A DNA stretch of 64,000 nt from Tenodera sinensis. Lineage: Eukaryota; Arthropoda; Insecta; Mantodea; Mantidae. Below are positions 10,401 to 25,400 of this stretch, piece by piece. The notes beneath the pieces were generated by a model. The model was not told the origin of the DNA. It worked only from the letters and a program-made list of their open reading frames with translations, and did no database searches. The translations under genes and the position numbers were made by a program. Position 1 is the stretch's first letter; every line of letters starts with the position of its first letter. Location: contig CM060963.1 of NCBI GenBank assembly GCA_030765045.1, positions 71,246,117-71,310,116 on the forward strand. The letters are read 5' to 3'.

Positions 10401-13400
10401 AAAAAGAGAATGTAAAAGAGTGGAAGAAAGTTGTTATAGGTAGCTATTGTTTTAAAGAATACTTCTATGATTTTTGTATGTGAGTGGTATAATGTTTATA
10501 AGTTATACACATAGTGAATTGTGTTTTAAAAGAATCAGATACCTATATTCATAGTACATTTTCACTTTATTTAAATGATAGATGCTTTTGTTTATTACTT
10601 TCTCTGCTACTTATGATAAATAGGGGAAGTATTGTATTCAACCCAAAAATTCAATTTTGAGATTTCACCAGAAATACATGTTTTGAGGCCCCCTGAATCC
10701 AAAAGGAAGCATTTTTAGAAAGAGGTCTGTATGTGAGTGTGTGTGTGTGTCTGTGAACAGCATAACTCAAAAATAAAAAGTCAGTTAAAAACCAAAGTTG
10801 GTATTCAAGTTTAATATCTTTCAAGAATGCAGTTTTGAAGAAAATTCCTTCACCCGAAACTGCCCTTTAAATAGAAAATGGTTCAAAAATTTTGATTTTC
10901 TCAAAAATTATTCTAACGACTGATTAAAATATCATATGTTTAAGATACTTTTATGGCACATGAAATGTATATTTTTGAATTTTCTGGCTATAGTCCATTT
11001 AGTCCTGTTTACTCTTGATGGCTTGTATAACTGGTAAACCATAAGAGAAAGACCAAATCTTACTATACAATGCAGACTTTCAAGAAGATTCCCCAATCCC
11101 AAATTGCCTCACATATGGAAAAATTGTTGGCATTTTTTATTTTCTGAAAATGGCTTTAATGGTTTTGATTAAAACACCATTTAAGATATTCACATGACTA
11201 ATAACATGGATTTATTGAACTTTCTCTAAATAGCCAGTGAAATCCACTGAATTTAAGGTTTGAATTTGTCAATACTTTGTCATTCTTTAAAGTTGTCATT
11301 CAGTTGTTTCTGACAGTGTCTTAGAAAGAGTAGAGAATTTAAAATCATTGTATCATTAGCTGCTTTTCAAAACTGTGGAGTGAATTCTTCAAAGCATTCC
11401 AGCAATTGAAGGTAGCTGATGATACGGACATCATCTACCAAATATATGTACTATGGAACTAAAAGTTGTCACACTGAAACTTAAAATAGCTAATTTTGAC
11501 TCAAAGTTACTCTTATCACTTCATCTTGTATCCTTCTTGTACCTACAATGAAACGTATGGTAAAACTATTCTGTATACATTTATCTTGATTAAAATGACA
11601 TAGATAGAAAAATAGGCTTTTGAAAGAATAAGAATCTGCATAAAAATTAATGATACTGTCTAGAGAAAGTCATGTAAATGTAACACAAAAGATTTTTGTA
11701 AACAGTTTATACCAAGTGCTGAATACAATAGTCTTGAAAAGAAAAATAATTATGGTGATGCCTAACTACATTAATTTATTATAATTTTAATGTCTGCTTT
11801 ATACACTTTCAATAATGATTATTTTAATGCACATAAATGTACTCACAGATGCATATCCAAGGAAGAAAAGTTGTCTTGGAGTCAAAGTCTCAAAATTTGG
11901 AAGTCTTGGTGTTTGATTCACTTCCAGAGCTCGAAGCGCAGCACGAAGTCCACCATTATCCGCTATATTCTCAGCTAATGTGCGACTACCATCAACCTAG
12001 AATCAGTTTAATCAGTTTAATCTTTGAAGTGCACAATTAGATGCTTTCCATCTTAGGGAGGATGGGGAATAACCTGAAAGAGAAGATGATTTCCCCCTTC
12101 ATAAAACCTCTGCGTACAGAAACTCGTACAATAGTCTAAATACACCAATCCAACATCTGTATCAAGAATGGAATATTGTTTCAAAGTTTCACTATTTATG
12201 AAGAGAGGTAATTCAACAAAGAAAGTACTGATGAAAAATTAAGACAATGGTAAGGAATAATAAGAATATAAAGAAAATGTTTTGTCTTGAAAATAATCTG
12301 GTGACCCATATCCCTTAACCAACAAAAAGAAAGGGAAAAAATAATAGTGAACACTTAAGATAAAACATCCTAATTCAACTCAGTATTAAATGTAGCCATT
12401 GTCAAGCTCCAATGTTATAATTTCAGAAACAAAAATAAAAAAGTAACTCTCACCAGACTCAGATTTAATGTCATTTAAATGTTGTGCATGCATGAAGTAT
12501 CTTTGGAATTAATTCCTTTATTTCTTTTATGATGGTGATACAATTTGTACCACTACACACCAAAATATTTGGAAATGGTAGTACTTAACACACAGTTTCA
12601 ATATTCTGACAAGTGCTGGTAGTGTACTATATGAACAACCACCTTAGAACTGCTGATACCAAAATAACTTGTCTAAGATACCTTTGGAGAGCTCAGCCCA
12701 CCAACCACAAAGCTTTCTCAGAAGACATACTGTCTTTAATGTAAAAAAGAATTCAGTTTAAAAGACTTTTTGTAAATGCAAAGACTGTCTTAGCCTGAAG
12801 AAGAAGTGCATATGCTTCCAGGACATTTTAACTGTTTGAAACATGGTAGTAGTGGAAAATGTACCCACTTATTTTTTTAACATTTGTACCCAAGTGAATT
12901 GAAAGATTGAAAAATGTGATTCCAATCATTATAGTGTTCTACAATGTACTATATTTCTCAAAACTGGCATCCAAATAAAATAAGATCATACCCTTTACAT
13001 ATTTTTAATACATACAAGTGCTGAAAGAGAAAGAATAAAACACTAGTTTTGAAGTCTTTTTTTGTTTTTGAATTTATTAAAGGTCGATCAGCAGTTTCCT
13101 GCTTTACAAACCAGACAGAACAGAGAAATAAAGTGACACTAAACAAAATAAAATTACAAATAATTACACAGAAAGTAACAGTTACATAGAAAGGACAAGA
13201 CGAGGTCAGCCCTAATTGGTCCCCTCTATGATGTACCGACCGCAGTGACAAGAATCCAAGCTAAGGTTAAACTGCCATCTGGTTGTTGTTACAAAGCAAG
13301 AGCAGGTCTTGCAGTAGGCGACTGTAGATTCTGGGGGAAACTTTAGTCTGACAACCAAGGGAATAGACGACTGCACCGGGAACCAATGGTAACTTGGTAA

Positions 13401-16400
13401 AGAAGGTCTGAGCTTGATGACAGATGAACTTCTCAAAGGTAAGGTGAAGCTGTAATATTGCTTCCTAGTTATTACCTCGCCATTTGAAGCTGAAGTCGTT
13501 GATGATGTGGTTCGGTGTGTTGTCTCCGGCTAGCTGAGCTTGATCTCTGAGCTTGATCTCTTTATCTCGGGTTTGCGTGAGTGTAAAGGACAACCCAAGA
13601 ACAACTTTGCACATCAATTTATTTTATATAAAATATTTTTGGGAGATATGCCGATTCTATATGTGTATCTGTAGAAGCATCTCAATCACATCGGCGCAGC
13701 ACGAACTGCACGAACTCCCGTACTGCTCTCTGGTTGAGTACTGACTAGACGCTTCTCTCTTACCCACGCCAAAACGACCGTTCGCTTCCAATTTGAATGT
13801 CATGACGTCATCCAAGAAAGCCTCGTATCCAAAATGTTATTTCCTTTTCCCGCAATTTAGAAATGTCCCTTTCTATTATAATATGTTCTTTTATGAATTT
13901 TGAATATAATTACCTTTTTAGGATTAAACGATGTTTACTTTATATTTTATTAAATATATCGCGCGACTTTTAAGGTTGGTAGAACTGACTTTCGAACGTG
14001 TATTTTAAACTATGTGGTATGACGTCATGACTCGTTAATTTCAAACCAATAATGCGTTTATTCTACAAATTTAACGACTATTATTTACTCATGTCTTGCT
14101 CACCTTACAACACTTCCTGCTATATTATCTATTTATGTTATTACTCAATATTTATCGCAAATCTCATATCCGGCAATTAAATTAAAACGTATCTTTTTCA
14201 AAAGCCCATTCGATCGGAAATCTAAATTTCGGTATCAAATGCCCCCATTTATATTATTTTATTATTTCATAATAAAATAATGTAAATGTCTTGCCCGAAA
14301 GAAAAATTAAAAATTACTCCTGTATTTTGAATAATCGGCAACACTCCCATTATATACAATTTTCAATTACACTGTTTTTGAAATTGGTTATTAACACATT
14401 TTCTCATTAATCTTTTTAACATGACAAACAATTATACACTTGACTTAACATTAATCCTTAAATACTAATTACAATATGTTATGGTTTCTTCTGTGAAGCT
14501 TTTATATAAAGGTTAAATTTCAAGAGTCTTTCTTTATACTTCCTTCTTTTAGTTCATGTTTGCTCACTTCGCTCTCACTATCACTTGCACTGTGATTTTT
14601 CACTTTTGTTATTGTAACACATATCTGTACTAGATCCTTTAAGCACTAAAATGTACATATATTTTTATATAAATCCATTGCACTCTTTAGACAAGTTCCT
14701 TTCTTTGTCTTTCTGTGATAACTATCTATACATCTAAATATTTTAACAAATGTTTACAAAGTAAATATTCTGTTTTCTCTCTATGCGGAGATGAACAATT
14801 TAACAATCTTTTTTTTTTTTTTTGAAGCTGTTATTGTGAGCTCTATACAATATATTTTTAAGCTCTTTGTAGTAGATAGCAATTCACATTCTGCATTTTT
14901 CATGAATATGTAAGTACCTGACCAATATATGATTTTCAAGTAAGCTAACATTTACATTTTATCTCAAAACTGATTAGGCGCCAATATACAAATGACGCTT
15001 CCAATTTTTCTTTTACATTAAATCAAGGTTCCAAGGCACCACACGGTTTCTTGTATGGTCGAAGGAGTTGTTTATGCCATCTTCCCAGACATTTTTCATT
15101 TTTAACATCTTTTAATTCATAGGTATGATAACCAAATTTGGATATAATTTCTGCAGGACCTTTATATAACAGTTCCATCCTTTTGTTCCTACCTCTCAAG
15201 GCACTTGATAACTTATGGTCTTTAACTAGTACCCAATCGCCTATCTTAGGTTCCCATTTATGTTTTCTACTCTTTTTTTTTAATTTTCGCTTCTCTGCCT
15301 TTTTCTTGATTCGTTCAAAAGCAATTTTCGCTCTTTCTTCTTCACTTAACTGAATGTCATTAATTTTCAGTGTCTTTGGTACCCCGATCAATATTGGTTC
15401 TGGTTCAATTCCTAACATTAATTTTATTGGTGCAAACCCAGTAGTTACATTAATGGTGTGATTGATAATCTTTTCTATCAATGGACAATATTTCACCCAA
15501 TCCTTGTGATTATGATGTGTAAGTACACGTAAATAAATTCCTATATCTCGGAGGACACGTTCTGTTGGATTCCCTGATGGAAAGTATGAGGAACAATAAT
15601 TTAGTTTTCTCGAGTCTAATGTCACTCTAATCTTTCCATTGGCCTTATTTACAATACATAGGGGATTCACAAATTCTGAATTCGAAATCTCAATAACCTC
15701 ATCTTCTAACATTGACTTTATAACTGCATCTACCTCTTCTCTTATTGTACTAGGGATAGCTCTCGCTTTATGTGTAAAAGGTTTTATGGGTATCATCTCA
15801 AACGAATGAGTATAAATATTACATTTACCAGGTTTCTCAGAGAATACTTCTTTATTTCGGATTAATATTTCAAACAGTTTATCCCTCTGTTGTTCATTTA
15901 GTTGATCAGCCTGAGTTACCTTTTCCCTCAACAATTCTTCTAAGTCTTCACTACTCTCCCTATCATAGTACCTAGTTGCATCAGAAACCCTCAAATTGTC
16001 TATGAAATCATTTTTATCCCATTCTACATTTTCTTTATTATCGACGCTGTACTCTTTGACATTTACTTCAGTTAATTCCATAGCTCCTACTTTAACATAT
16101 TCTACAAAGAATGTATCCCCTTGGATTTCTTCTTCCTCTTTTTCTCGTACAATAGTTTCTGAACTACTATCTTCCACAAAAGGCACTATACTGGTCTCAT
16201 CTTCAACTTTCATTTCTAGAATCATGTTTTTAAAATTCACCACAGCTTCCCAGGCATAAAGACAATCACAACCTATTATAATATCTGTCACAAGTCTTCC
16301 TACAATCAGAAATAAAATTCCAAGTATTCTCCCATTTATTTCAATATTTATCATTGCTTGAAATTTTACTCTCTCTTTTCGTTTTCCCACAGCTAGCGAG

Positions 16401-19400
16401 CAATATATCCCATTAACTGGTAAAGACATTACTTTAAAGCCACTACTTTGTAAATTATCATAAAAATTTTGTGAGCATACTGTGCTATTTGATCCCGTAT
16501 CTATAATTGCATTGTATTGTTTTCCATTTACTCCAATTTTGATTTTAGGTGGATCTCCTACTTTTTCGTTTTCGTCGTTTCTATTTTTCCATTCTCTTTT
16601 CTTTTGTATCATCATTTGCCTTCCAGGACTATTTATTTCCGAGTACTTATCACAATCATTACTAGGATACCCAGTTCTCACTGAAGGCGCGTTTGACCGG
16701 GTCTGGCGTTTCCCTGATTTTTATGTATTGCTCCTGTACTATTTCCCGAATTGTTACTTCTGTTTTCCTGCATTAAATCGGGGTTACTTCCTACCATGTT
16801 TTTGACCGTGTTAATGGCCTCGACCATTTCCGCATTTTCGGGGGAATTTCGTCCACTAGAATACCTTTCTCCCTGTCTTGGTGACCTCGGTCTAAACTCA
16901 TTATCTCCATTTGTCCAATACCCATCATTTGAATTTCTACTATGTCCAAAATAACGTCCCCGTCTACCTCGATCAAATCTATTTGTATTCATATAATTCA
17001 CCCTTATATTTCTTCCCCTTTGATTACCATTTCTATTTTGGTGACGCCCTTCCTGGTTATATCTACCTTGATTTTCCCACCGGAATGATTCCATCCTTGG
17101 TACTGGTCCTTTATATCTTTCCCTAACCTCACTTCTATTCTGATAATACTGTGCCCCTTGCCCGAAAGAATTGACAGTTTCTTTTTCTTCATATTTATTT
17201 CCAAATGCGTGTTTTGGCTTATTGACTTCTAAGGCTGATAATAATTCTATCATAGCTGCAATGCTATCGGGTCGGGCTATGATTAGGTAATGTTGAAGTG
17301 TTTCCGGAAAATGTGGAGTAACTATATTTATTAGATCTTTTTCATCCAAGGGAGGGTCCAACATCTTCGATTTTCTCGCTATTCTCATAAAATAGTTTAC
17401 CATCGATTCCTCCGATCTAGGATTAAATTTTCCATTGCTTAATTCAACTCTAATATTAGCCTGCCTACTAGCTCCCCAATATCTGGTTAAAAAGATGTTC
17501 CTAAAGGTCCTGTAGTCATTATTGTTACCCATAGAAAGGCCTAGCCAATTAGCAGCATTACCCTTTAGACATTTTCTTACTATCACCATCTTGTACTCCT
17601 CTGGTATACGTTTCACCGTGAAGTACTCTTGTAACCCTTCTAAAAAGGCTTTAGGATCATCTGAATCTTCATTTTCAAAAACTGGAGGTGTCATTTCATT
17701 TAAGACATGGTTAGGCCAATGTAAATTTGAATTGTCACCTATCCCTGAGCTATTTCCGAGATCAGAATGGGAATTACTGTTACCCCTATTTTGCATCGAA
17801 ATGTCAGCTGATACACCTGGTATTGCCTCGTTTCTTGCAACTTCATTACTAAGATTGTTGTGATTACATGCATTTTCATTTAATTTCAAATTTTCTAAGG
17901 CCTCTTTTACCTGAGTAATTTCTGTCACTACTCCTTTTATTTGGTCTGTAACATCCTCCAAATTTCTAGCCTGCCTTTCACTTTCTACATCAGATCTTTC
18001 TATTCTAATTTTACACCCCTGTAACTCTTCTCTAATTTCTTCCCTGTCTTTATCTAACCTTTGTACTACCTCTTCCCTTTGTTTGTCTAAACTGTATGTT
18101 ACTCTTTCCCTTTCTTTATCTAATTTTTCACTAACTTGTTGACCTAATTTCTTTTCAGAATTCTTTACTTCTTGCCTTATTGTCTCTAATTCTCCCTTAA
18201 CCTGTTCTACCTGTTCTCTATTTTCTTTTACTTCACTACTAACTTTATTAATTTCCTCCCTAACTTCTTCCCTAAAGGTTTCTAAAGCTCTCTTCTGATT
18301 CTCCAATTGCATTCCCAATTCCTGTTGTCCCTTCTCTAATTTCTGTCCTAACTCTATACTAGTTTCATCTATCTTTTGACTTAACTCTGTACTCATCTTT
18401 TGACTTAACTCTGTACTCATCTCTTTCACTGTTCTTAATTCTTTACTATTTTCATCTATCTTTTGACTTAACTCTGTACTCATCTTTTGACTTAACTCTG
18501 TTCTTAATTCTTTACTATTTTCATCTATCTTTTGACTTAACTCTGTTCTTAATTCTTTACTATTTCCATCTATCTTTTGACTTAAATCTGTACTCATCTT
18601 TTTCATTATCGTTTGAAACATATTCTCTATTTCTGACATAAATGCTGGCCTTTCTGAATTACTACTAAACATTTCTGCACTACCTCTAGGTGTTTCTCTA
18701 ACGTTCTGATCTTCTAATTCTTGGCATATTCTGCTACCAATTACATTCCGATTAAATTCTTCCATCCTACTTATACTTTCCTGAATTTCCTGACTATCAA
18801 AACCTCTAAACTCACTATCACTGTCTTCCATTTCTAAGCTATTTACATGTGTTTTTCTACTCACCAAAATTTTCAATATTTTCACTATTTCACTTTAACT
18901 GCACTTAAACTTGTTCACTACACGTTTCACAGATGTTGACGCGCTGGGCACCTTCTTGTCTGCTGGTTCGATGCTGGCTCGGTCGTCTTGGGGTTTGGTC
19001 CATTCTTTCGAAGCCACACGTTGGGAAGCCAATTTGAAGCTGTAATATTGCTTCCTAGTTATTACCTCGCCATTTGAAGCTGAAGTCGTTGATGATGTGG
19101 TTCGGTGTGTTGTCTCCGGCTAGCTGAGCTTGATCTCTGAGCTTGATCTCTTTATCTCGGGTTTGCGTGAGTGTAAAGGACAACCCAAGAACAACTTTGC
19201 ACATCAATTTATTTTATATAAAATATTTTTGGGAGATATGCCGATTCTATATGTGTATCTGTAGAAGCATCTCAATCACATCGGCGCAGCACGAACTGCA
19301 CGAACTCCCGTACTGCTCTCTGGTTGAGTACTGACTAGACGCTTCTCTCTTACCCACGCCAAAACGACCGTTCGCTTCCAATTTGAATGTCATGACGTCA

Positions 19401-22400
19401 TCCAAGAAAGCCTCGTATCCAAAATGTTATTTCCTTTTCCCGCAATTTAGAAATGTCCCTTTCTATTATAATATGTTCTTTTATGAATTTTGAATATAAT
19501 TACCTTTTTAGGATTAAACGATGTTTACTTTATATTTTATTAAATATATCGCGCGACTTTTAAGGTTGGTAGAACTGACTTTCGAACGTGTATTTTAAAC
19601 TATGTGGTATGACGTCATGACTCGTTAATTTCAAACCAATAATGCGTTTATTCTACAAATTTAACGACTATTATTTACTCATGTCTTGCTCACCTTACAA
19701 CACTTCCTGCTATATTATCTATTTATGTTATTACTCAATATTTATCGCAAATCTCATATCCGGCAATTAAATTAAAACGTATCTTTTTCAAAAGCCCATT
19801 CGATCGGAAATCTAAATTTCGGTATCAAAGGACATCAAGTTCTCTGTGAAATTGTGTATTACGCACAAACCATGGAGCATTCAAGGCAATACATAACACC
19901 TTGTTTTGGAGCGACTGAAGCCGTTTGAGTATGCCAGATCCAGCTTCACCCCAGACTGGACAGGCATAGGTCAGCAAAGGTTGGATCAATGCAGTGCAGA
20001 GTGAAATAGTGGTACCACTTCAGATGGATGACTTCCTGTTGATCATTGGATACAGTTTTGATAGCTATCAAAACAGACTATAGTCTGGCATAGGCAAGAT
20101 TAAGTTTAGCATTGATATGTGCTCTCCAGGTCAGATGTCAATGAAAATGCACTTCCAGGTATTTCATAGTGTCATCTGGGCATTTCCAGGATATTGCTAT
20201 GCCGTCTATGGTGAGGCCTGGTGATGCTCCAGGTCTTCGGAGAGTGAAGACATAACTTTGCTAGTTTTGAAGGGAAATATTCAAACTTACAGTATGCAAA
20301 GCATGGGGGATATTATGGTGGTTAAATCAGATAAAATAGGTGATGTATAAAATGCAGCAGTGTATATTGCAAGCTATCAAAGCTATCACCAAAGCCCATA
20401 CTTAAAGTAAACTAGAAATTAATAAGTAATATTAATAATAATTGCAATACTAGTCAGTTTTCCTCATGAAGAATTAATGCATAGGGTGGAATATGACTCA
20501 TTTTCTACCATTGAACAGAGGAGAGTAGGGCTTTACATGCTTGCTGCTGCAGCCTTCACTATGATGCAGGAAGAGAGAGGTGAGGTGCAGAATGCAGGAA
20601 TAAGTGTGCCAAGGCTTCGGAATCCTGTTGTCGCTGTACTGACACGAGTATCTCGGAAATGTGCTGTATGAAATATGACTGACTACATAGTAAAAGCACA
20701 TGGAATTGAAAGCAAGAAAGAAAGTGTTTTTAAATGCAATTGTTATGATCCTCAACAGCTGTATTAATATTATTTATTTCATAGTGTACAGTGTACCAAG
20801 ACAGTTGCTATTTCTAATTCTTTGAAATGGATGAACAGCATGTAAAACAACAAAACGACCATTCTCCTAGTTAAAATATGAGCATAAATGAGTGATAGTA
20901 AAACAGGGAAGGCCTACTCCAGCTCTTCTGCACTTGCAGTGTGAGAAGAAGCAAAAGAAATAAGAATACTTACAATAGGTATTTTAATATAAACGATAAT
21001 GATAAGTATGTGTGACTGATTGATTCATGCGAATAAAATAAACTTTATTGCTGGCCATGCTTTATTGTTGTCTGCAACTGAGAAAATGTCCTGGAATACG
21101 ATGAGTTTCACAAATTTAGCATATTTAATCCCAGCTTTGGATAAACATAAGAGATCAACAACACATATAAAATCTTTTACATCTTTCAAAACCTACGACA
21201 CACAATTGACAGACCATTCATTGAACTATCAGAAAAAAATGTTTGACCATTTGCGTAGTGAAAAGATTAAAGAAAAATAGAAATGTATTGCATAAATTGA
21301 TTGATGTGATTCCTATACTTACCCAGTCTGTGAATTTTATTAAGGAAACCAGACAATTCTTTGTTTCTCTTGATGGTCTACCTGCTTTTTTCTCTTGATA
21401 GTCTACCTGCTTTTTTCTCACATTCCACTTCACATACATTTCAGATTACAAGTTGCATATCTGAAGATTGCAATTTATTATCCTTCCATGTGGTGTAGTA
21501 CAAATTATAATGTATACTGTATTCATACTATATTTTATCAATATTTGACCTATCTAGTAAGATAATGCTTATAAAAGCCATGTACATTTAAGCTAAATGA
21601 AGCTAAACTTGGGAATGAAGGAAAAATAAAGTTTAAAAAAATAAATACAAGCATATGAGCACAAAAATATAGCATAGGCCCCGCACAACTAATGGTTGTT
21701 CTACCAGGGCACGTGCCTAATGGAAGGTTAATCAACAACCCCTTATAGTCCAGATCTGGTAGGTCTAGTGATAGCCCAAGTCACAATCCCAGCACATGTC
21801 ACTGATAAAATGGTTGACATAAAGTATTCAGTAAAATAATAACATTAATAATAATAAATTTTCATATGATTTCATGGGTGATGGAATGAATGATTTTCTT
21901 TTCAGAAACCAGTACCTATGTTAATGTTGCAAGTTAAACATCAGAAGTCAGTGTCTTGGTAGTTCATTGCTTACAGGAAACCACTGATAGTGTAGTACAT
22001 CATTCCACTAACTGTGAGATATCTATCACATATACTTTTTAAGCTGCTTTTTTTTATTCAAAGGATATCATTTTAGAAGTAATTTCTATAAGATATTTAA
22101 ATATACTTATATCAAAATATTAATGAAAACCTTAACTGAAAATGATACCTAGCTTGTTTTCAGTTTTTTCCACTTGGGTGGCATGTTAGGAAGATTAAAA
22201 ATTCTGGTTTTCTGGACCCGGAGGAAGACTCCAAGGGATTGCCAGATAAATTCTAATGGTCTATTCTCTAAAAGTCTCATTGAATAAAATATTAATTTTA
22301 TAAGTGTATGACCGTGCAACTGCCAAAATCGCCCATTGATCAGGTAAGTGTTTTATAGTAATTGTGTTATTTCTATTAATATGATGAAACTGGAGGTATT

Positions 22401-25400
22401 AAAAAGGGTTTCTTATGAGTCAATCCATGTGAGTTTTCATGAGTTATGAATTGTACACAATTTATGGATAATTCATGTCTACGGCCTCTCATGCAGCCAA
22501 GTCAGGTTAAACCTTTCTCTACTGATTCTTCCTACCCTGAGATATGCCCTCCAGCACATGACCACCCCTGTTAGTGGAAGGTTCTGATAATACATTGAAT
22601 GTGCGTATAGTTCTAGTACATTTAAATAAATTTTAGTACATTATACACAGAGGTACACATAAGAGGAAGTATGGATGTTTAGAAGGTCTGAAAAGATCTA
22701 AGTCATAAAATAAGAGGACTATTGATACCTTGCTTTACCATTATATATAATTTTATGATACTTTCCCCATCCCATTTATTAACATCTGATACTTCAATAT
22801 TTGTGGAGTCGATTGTAACACTGCATCACTTACACCGTAATTATGAAGGGCTATTTCTGAAGCTCATCTTGCTTTAATCTTGCCTTAACTTAACATTTCT
22901 CAAACACTCTTTGGTTCTGATTTTCATACTTCTTTTGGATTTTCCTAGGTATAAAAGACTTTTTATAGTCCATGCACTTAATTTTCTGTTGTGCAGATCT
23001 ATGTCTGGTGGAACTTCAATACAGTAATAATGATTGGATTGAAAGTGAAATTGGTAAACAGGGGTAATTGTAAAACCTTATAATTATGTTTGTTCACTAA
23101 TTATTAATTATGTTAAAATTTTTCTGTTTGCGCAAGCAATTCTATTATACCTTGTGTTTTTGACTATTGTATTACCTCATTGTTTAAAATTGGTGCAGCC
23201 AATATTTCTGTATTGAAACCAAATGGTGAAAAAATATGATATGATAAATTCCTTTACACATTAACTAATTACATCATTTAAACTAGGTACATATATCAAG
23301 ATGACGTTTTTATTAATCTCATTTAAAAGGTACATGCACAGACCTATCATTCTTTGAAAATAAGAAAGGTACCATATTAGGTATTCTTGTTCATTTTGAG
23401 TACTTCCATACAACAAATTAAACCTGTAGCCTTATGGAAATTTTTTATTTGGGTAGCCCATAGTTATGGCTTGGTTATTTAACCTTGAAATGCATTCTAC
23501 AAAATTAATTTTTCATTATATTTATTTCTTACATTAATCTATATATTATCCTTCCATTATATGCTTCTGTATTAAAATCAGTGCCATGTACACAGCAGCC
23601 TTTTCATTAAAAAACCTAATTTTTTTGTTTCAATATGGTCAATGAGCTTTGTATTAATTGCAAAGTACTTACAGTAGCATTCAGTTCTGGAATTTTATAA
23701 CTGCTGTATTGTTCTACAAAACATTGTGCCCTCTCACTAAAAGCTGTTGCTGTAGTATCAGTCCACCAGTTGCTGGCAGTACCCATCTCATCATAGAGCC
23801 GACCTGAAATATGCACTTTTCTTGTATTTATGGCATTTGCATATTTCTTACACTTGCAATAATTCTGTATGAACTTAGATTACCAGAGGGTTACTATAAG
23901 CACATAAATCCTGATCAAGAATTTATTAATTCAAGAAAGCTCAGTGCTATTCTATGGTACCATTGTACATCTCTGGCACTCTTGTTAACTTTTGGAAAGT
24001 GTTGTATTATTGAAACATGAGCTCAAGTCAAAAAGTTAAGTATTTCTTTGCCACAAATGGAAATTTGGTTGGACCAAGAGTCAAGTTCCTGAGATTAAGT
24101 TTATAATAAGAGTGGCACAGTAAGCTCAATGTAAAAAGTAAACAAACAATTTTTCTCTGTTATTAAAATAACTGCAGGTAATATCTTCTGATAATATCTA
24201 ATGTAGATAATATCTACACTTGAAACATTAAAAATTGTTAGCATTCTACTTTTCTATAAGGAATGGCTCAAGATGACTTATTAACATAGCTTCAGCTCCA
24301 GTGAACTGTTTATGATTAAGAATAACCCACTAGAGAACAAGGGGCATCATAATAGCAATGTGAACAGCTCAAGTCCACAAGTATTTTAATTTGAAATTTT
24401 CATACAGGTTACTCATAGTTCCTTTATAGAACACAGAACACCAAAGGTCTTCAACCTTTTGTGCACTCACTCCCTTTTACAGAGAGACCCAAAAACATTG
24501 AACCACTGCACAGTGTTTTTCTACTGCACAAGGGGAAACACGATAATGCAACTGTTGTACACGAGGTCATGCAATTGACTTGTTTTTCTCTCCTTTAAAA
24601 CTGCAGTGTAGCTGAGGCAATATCGTGTGGTGGAATTATTACCAGTGTGCTTTATTATTTTTTTCTTGTACTTAGTCATAAAGTGCATTATAGCTCAGCA
24701 TTTATTTTCTACTGCACAGAGTGTATTTATGATTCGTATGTGTTAACTCAGTCAACTTGGCAAGTGAAAGTGTGAGTTGCAGAAAGATTTTCAGGTGATC
24801 TGCGATTTCTACCTCTGGGGTAACTTAAAGCATAAAGTGTACAAGACAAACCCACACACCCTGGAAGAATTAAAACAAAATATCTGCCAGGAAAGCACCA
24901 GCATTTCTCATTGTGAACCACAGCGAGTGATGGATTGTTTCCTAAAGGGGTGTCAAAATGTATGGACAGTGACGGTGGCCAGTTTCAGCATCTCCTTTTA
25001 TAACATTGGTAAGTAAAGCCTTTAAAAGTAGCTTTTAAAATGTTGTATGGTTTTATCTGCGCTGTTCTATGACAGCAGTATTCGGTGCTGAGCGTTAAGG
25101 ATGCATAGAGGCAAAACACAATGCAGCTGGTTCAGAGTCTTTTTGATCACAATTTATAAGTCCAAGTTTTATTTAAATTTACTGTAGGTGTTATGTATAT
25201 TTACACAGGAAATAATCTTGCTGTTCTTTTCTAAACACAGCTTATAGGTGGTTATTTGACTATGAGAAACAAAATGAGAAAGAGCTAGAGCCTCAGAAAT
25301 TGAGTATATTTCTCACATAAAAGAATCATAATGCCTCTATCTATTTTATCATTTCTCTCTCTCTCTATCTTACAAAGCCTTTCATACTTACCTCTCTACA

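Larger units (their letters stand above)
13445..19827 (-). mobile_element. Non-autonomous Ty3/Gypsy LTR retrotransposon, element 2
   Basis: Complete element on the minus strand, flanked by the 4-bp target duplication AAGG (13441-13444 and 19828-19831). Its two LTRs are 793 bp each and look identical by eye, indicating a very recent insertion. Layout matches element 1, including the same pol deletion. It has no nested LINE, a longer Gag coiled coil, and a slightly different U5 end. It lies in the intron between the exons at 11.9 and 23.7 kb, sense to the host gene. At right it broke an older LINE relic. Confidence 0.97.

Noticed and set aside
20477..20671. A 64-codon plus-strand frame and its antisense partner
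   Set aside because: No recognisable domain, intronic position, and no sign of conserved splice or start context.
24430..24620. A hAT-like left end (CAAAGGTCTTCAACCTTTTG)
   Set aside because: No matching inverted end or target duplication was found nearby.
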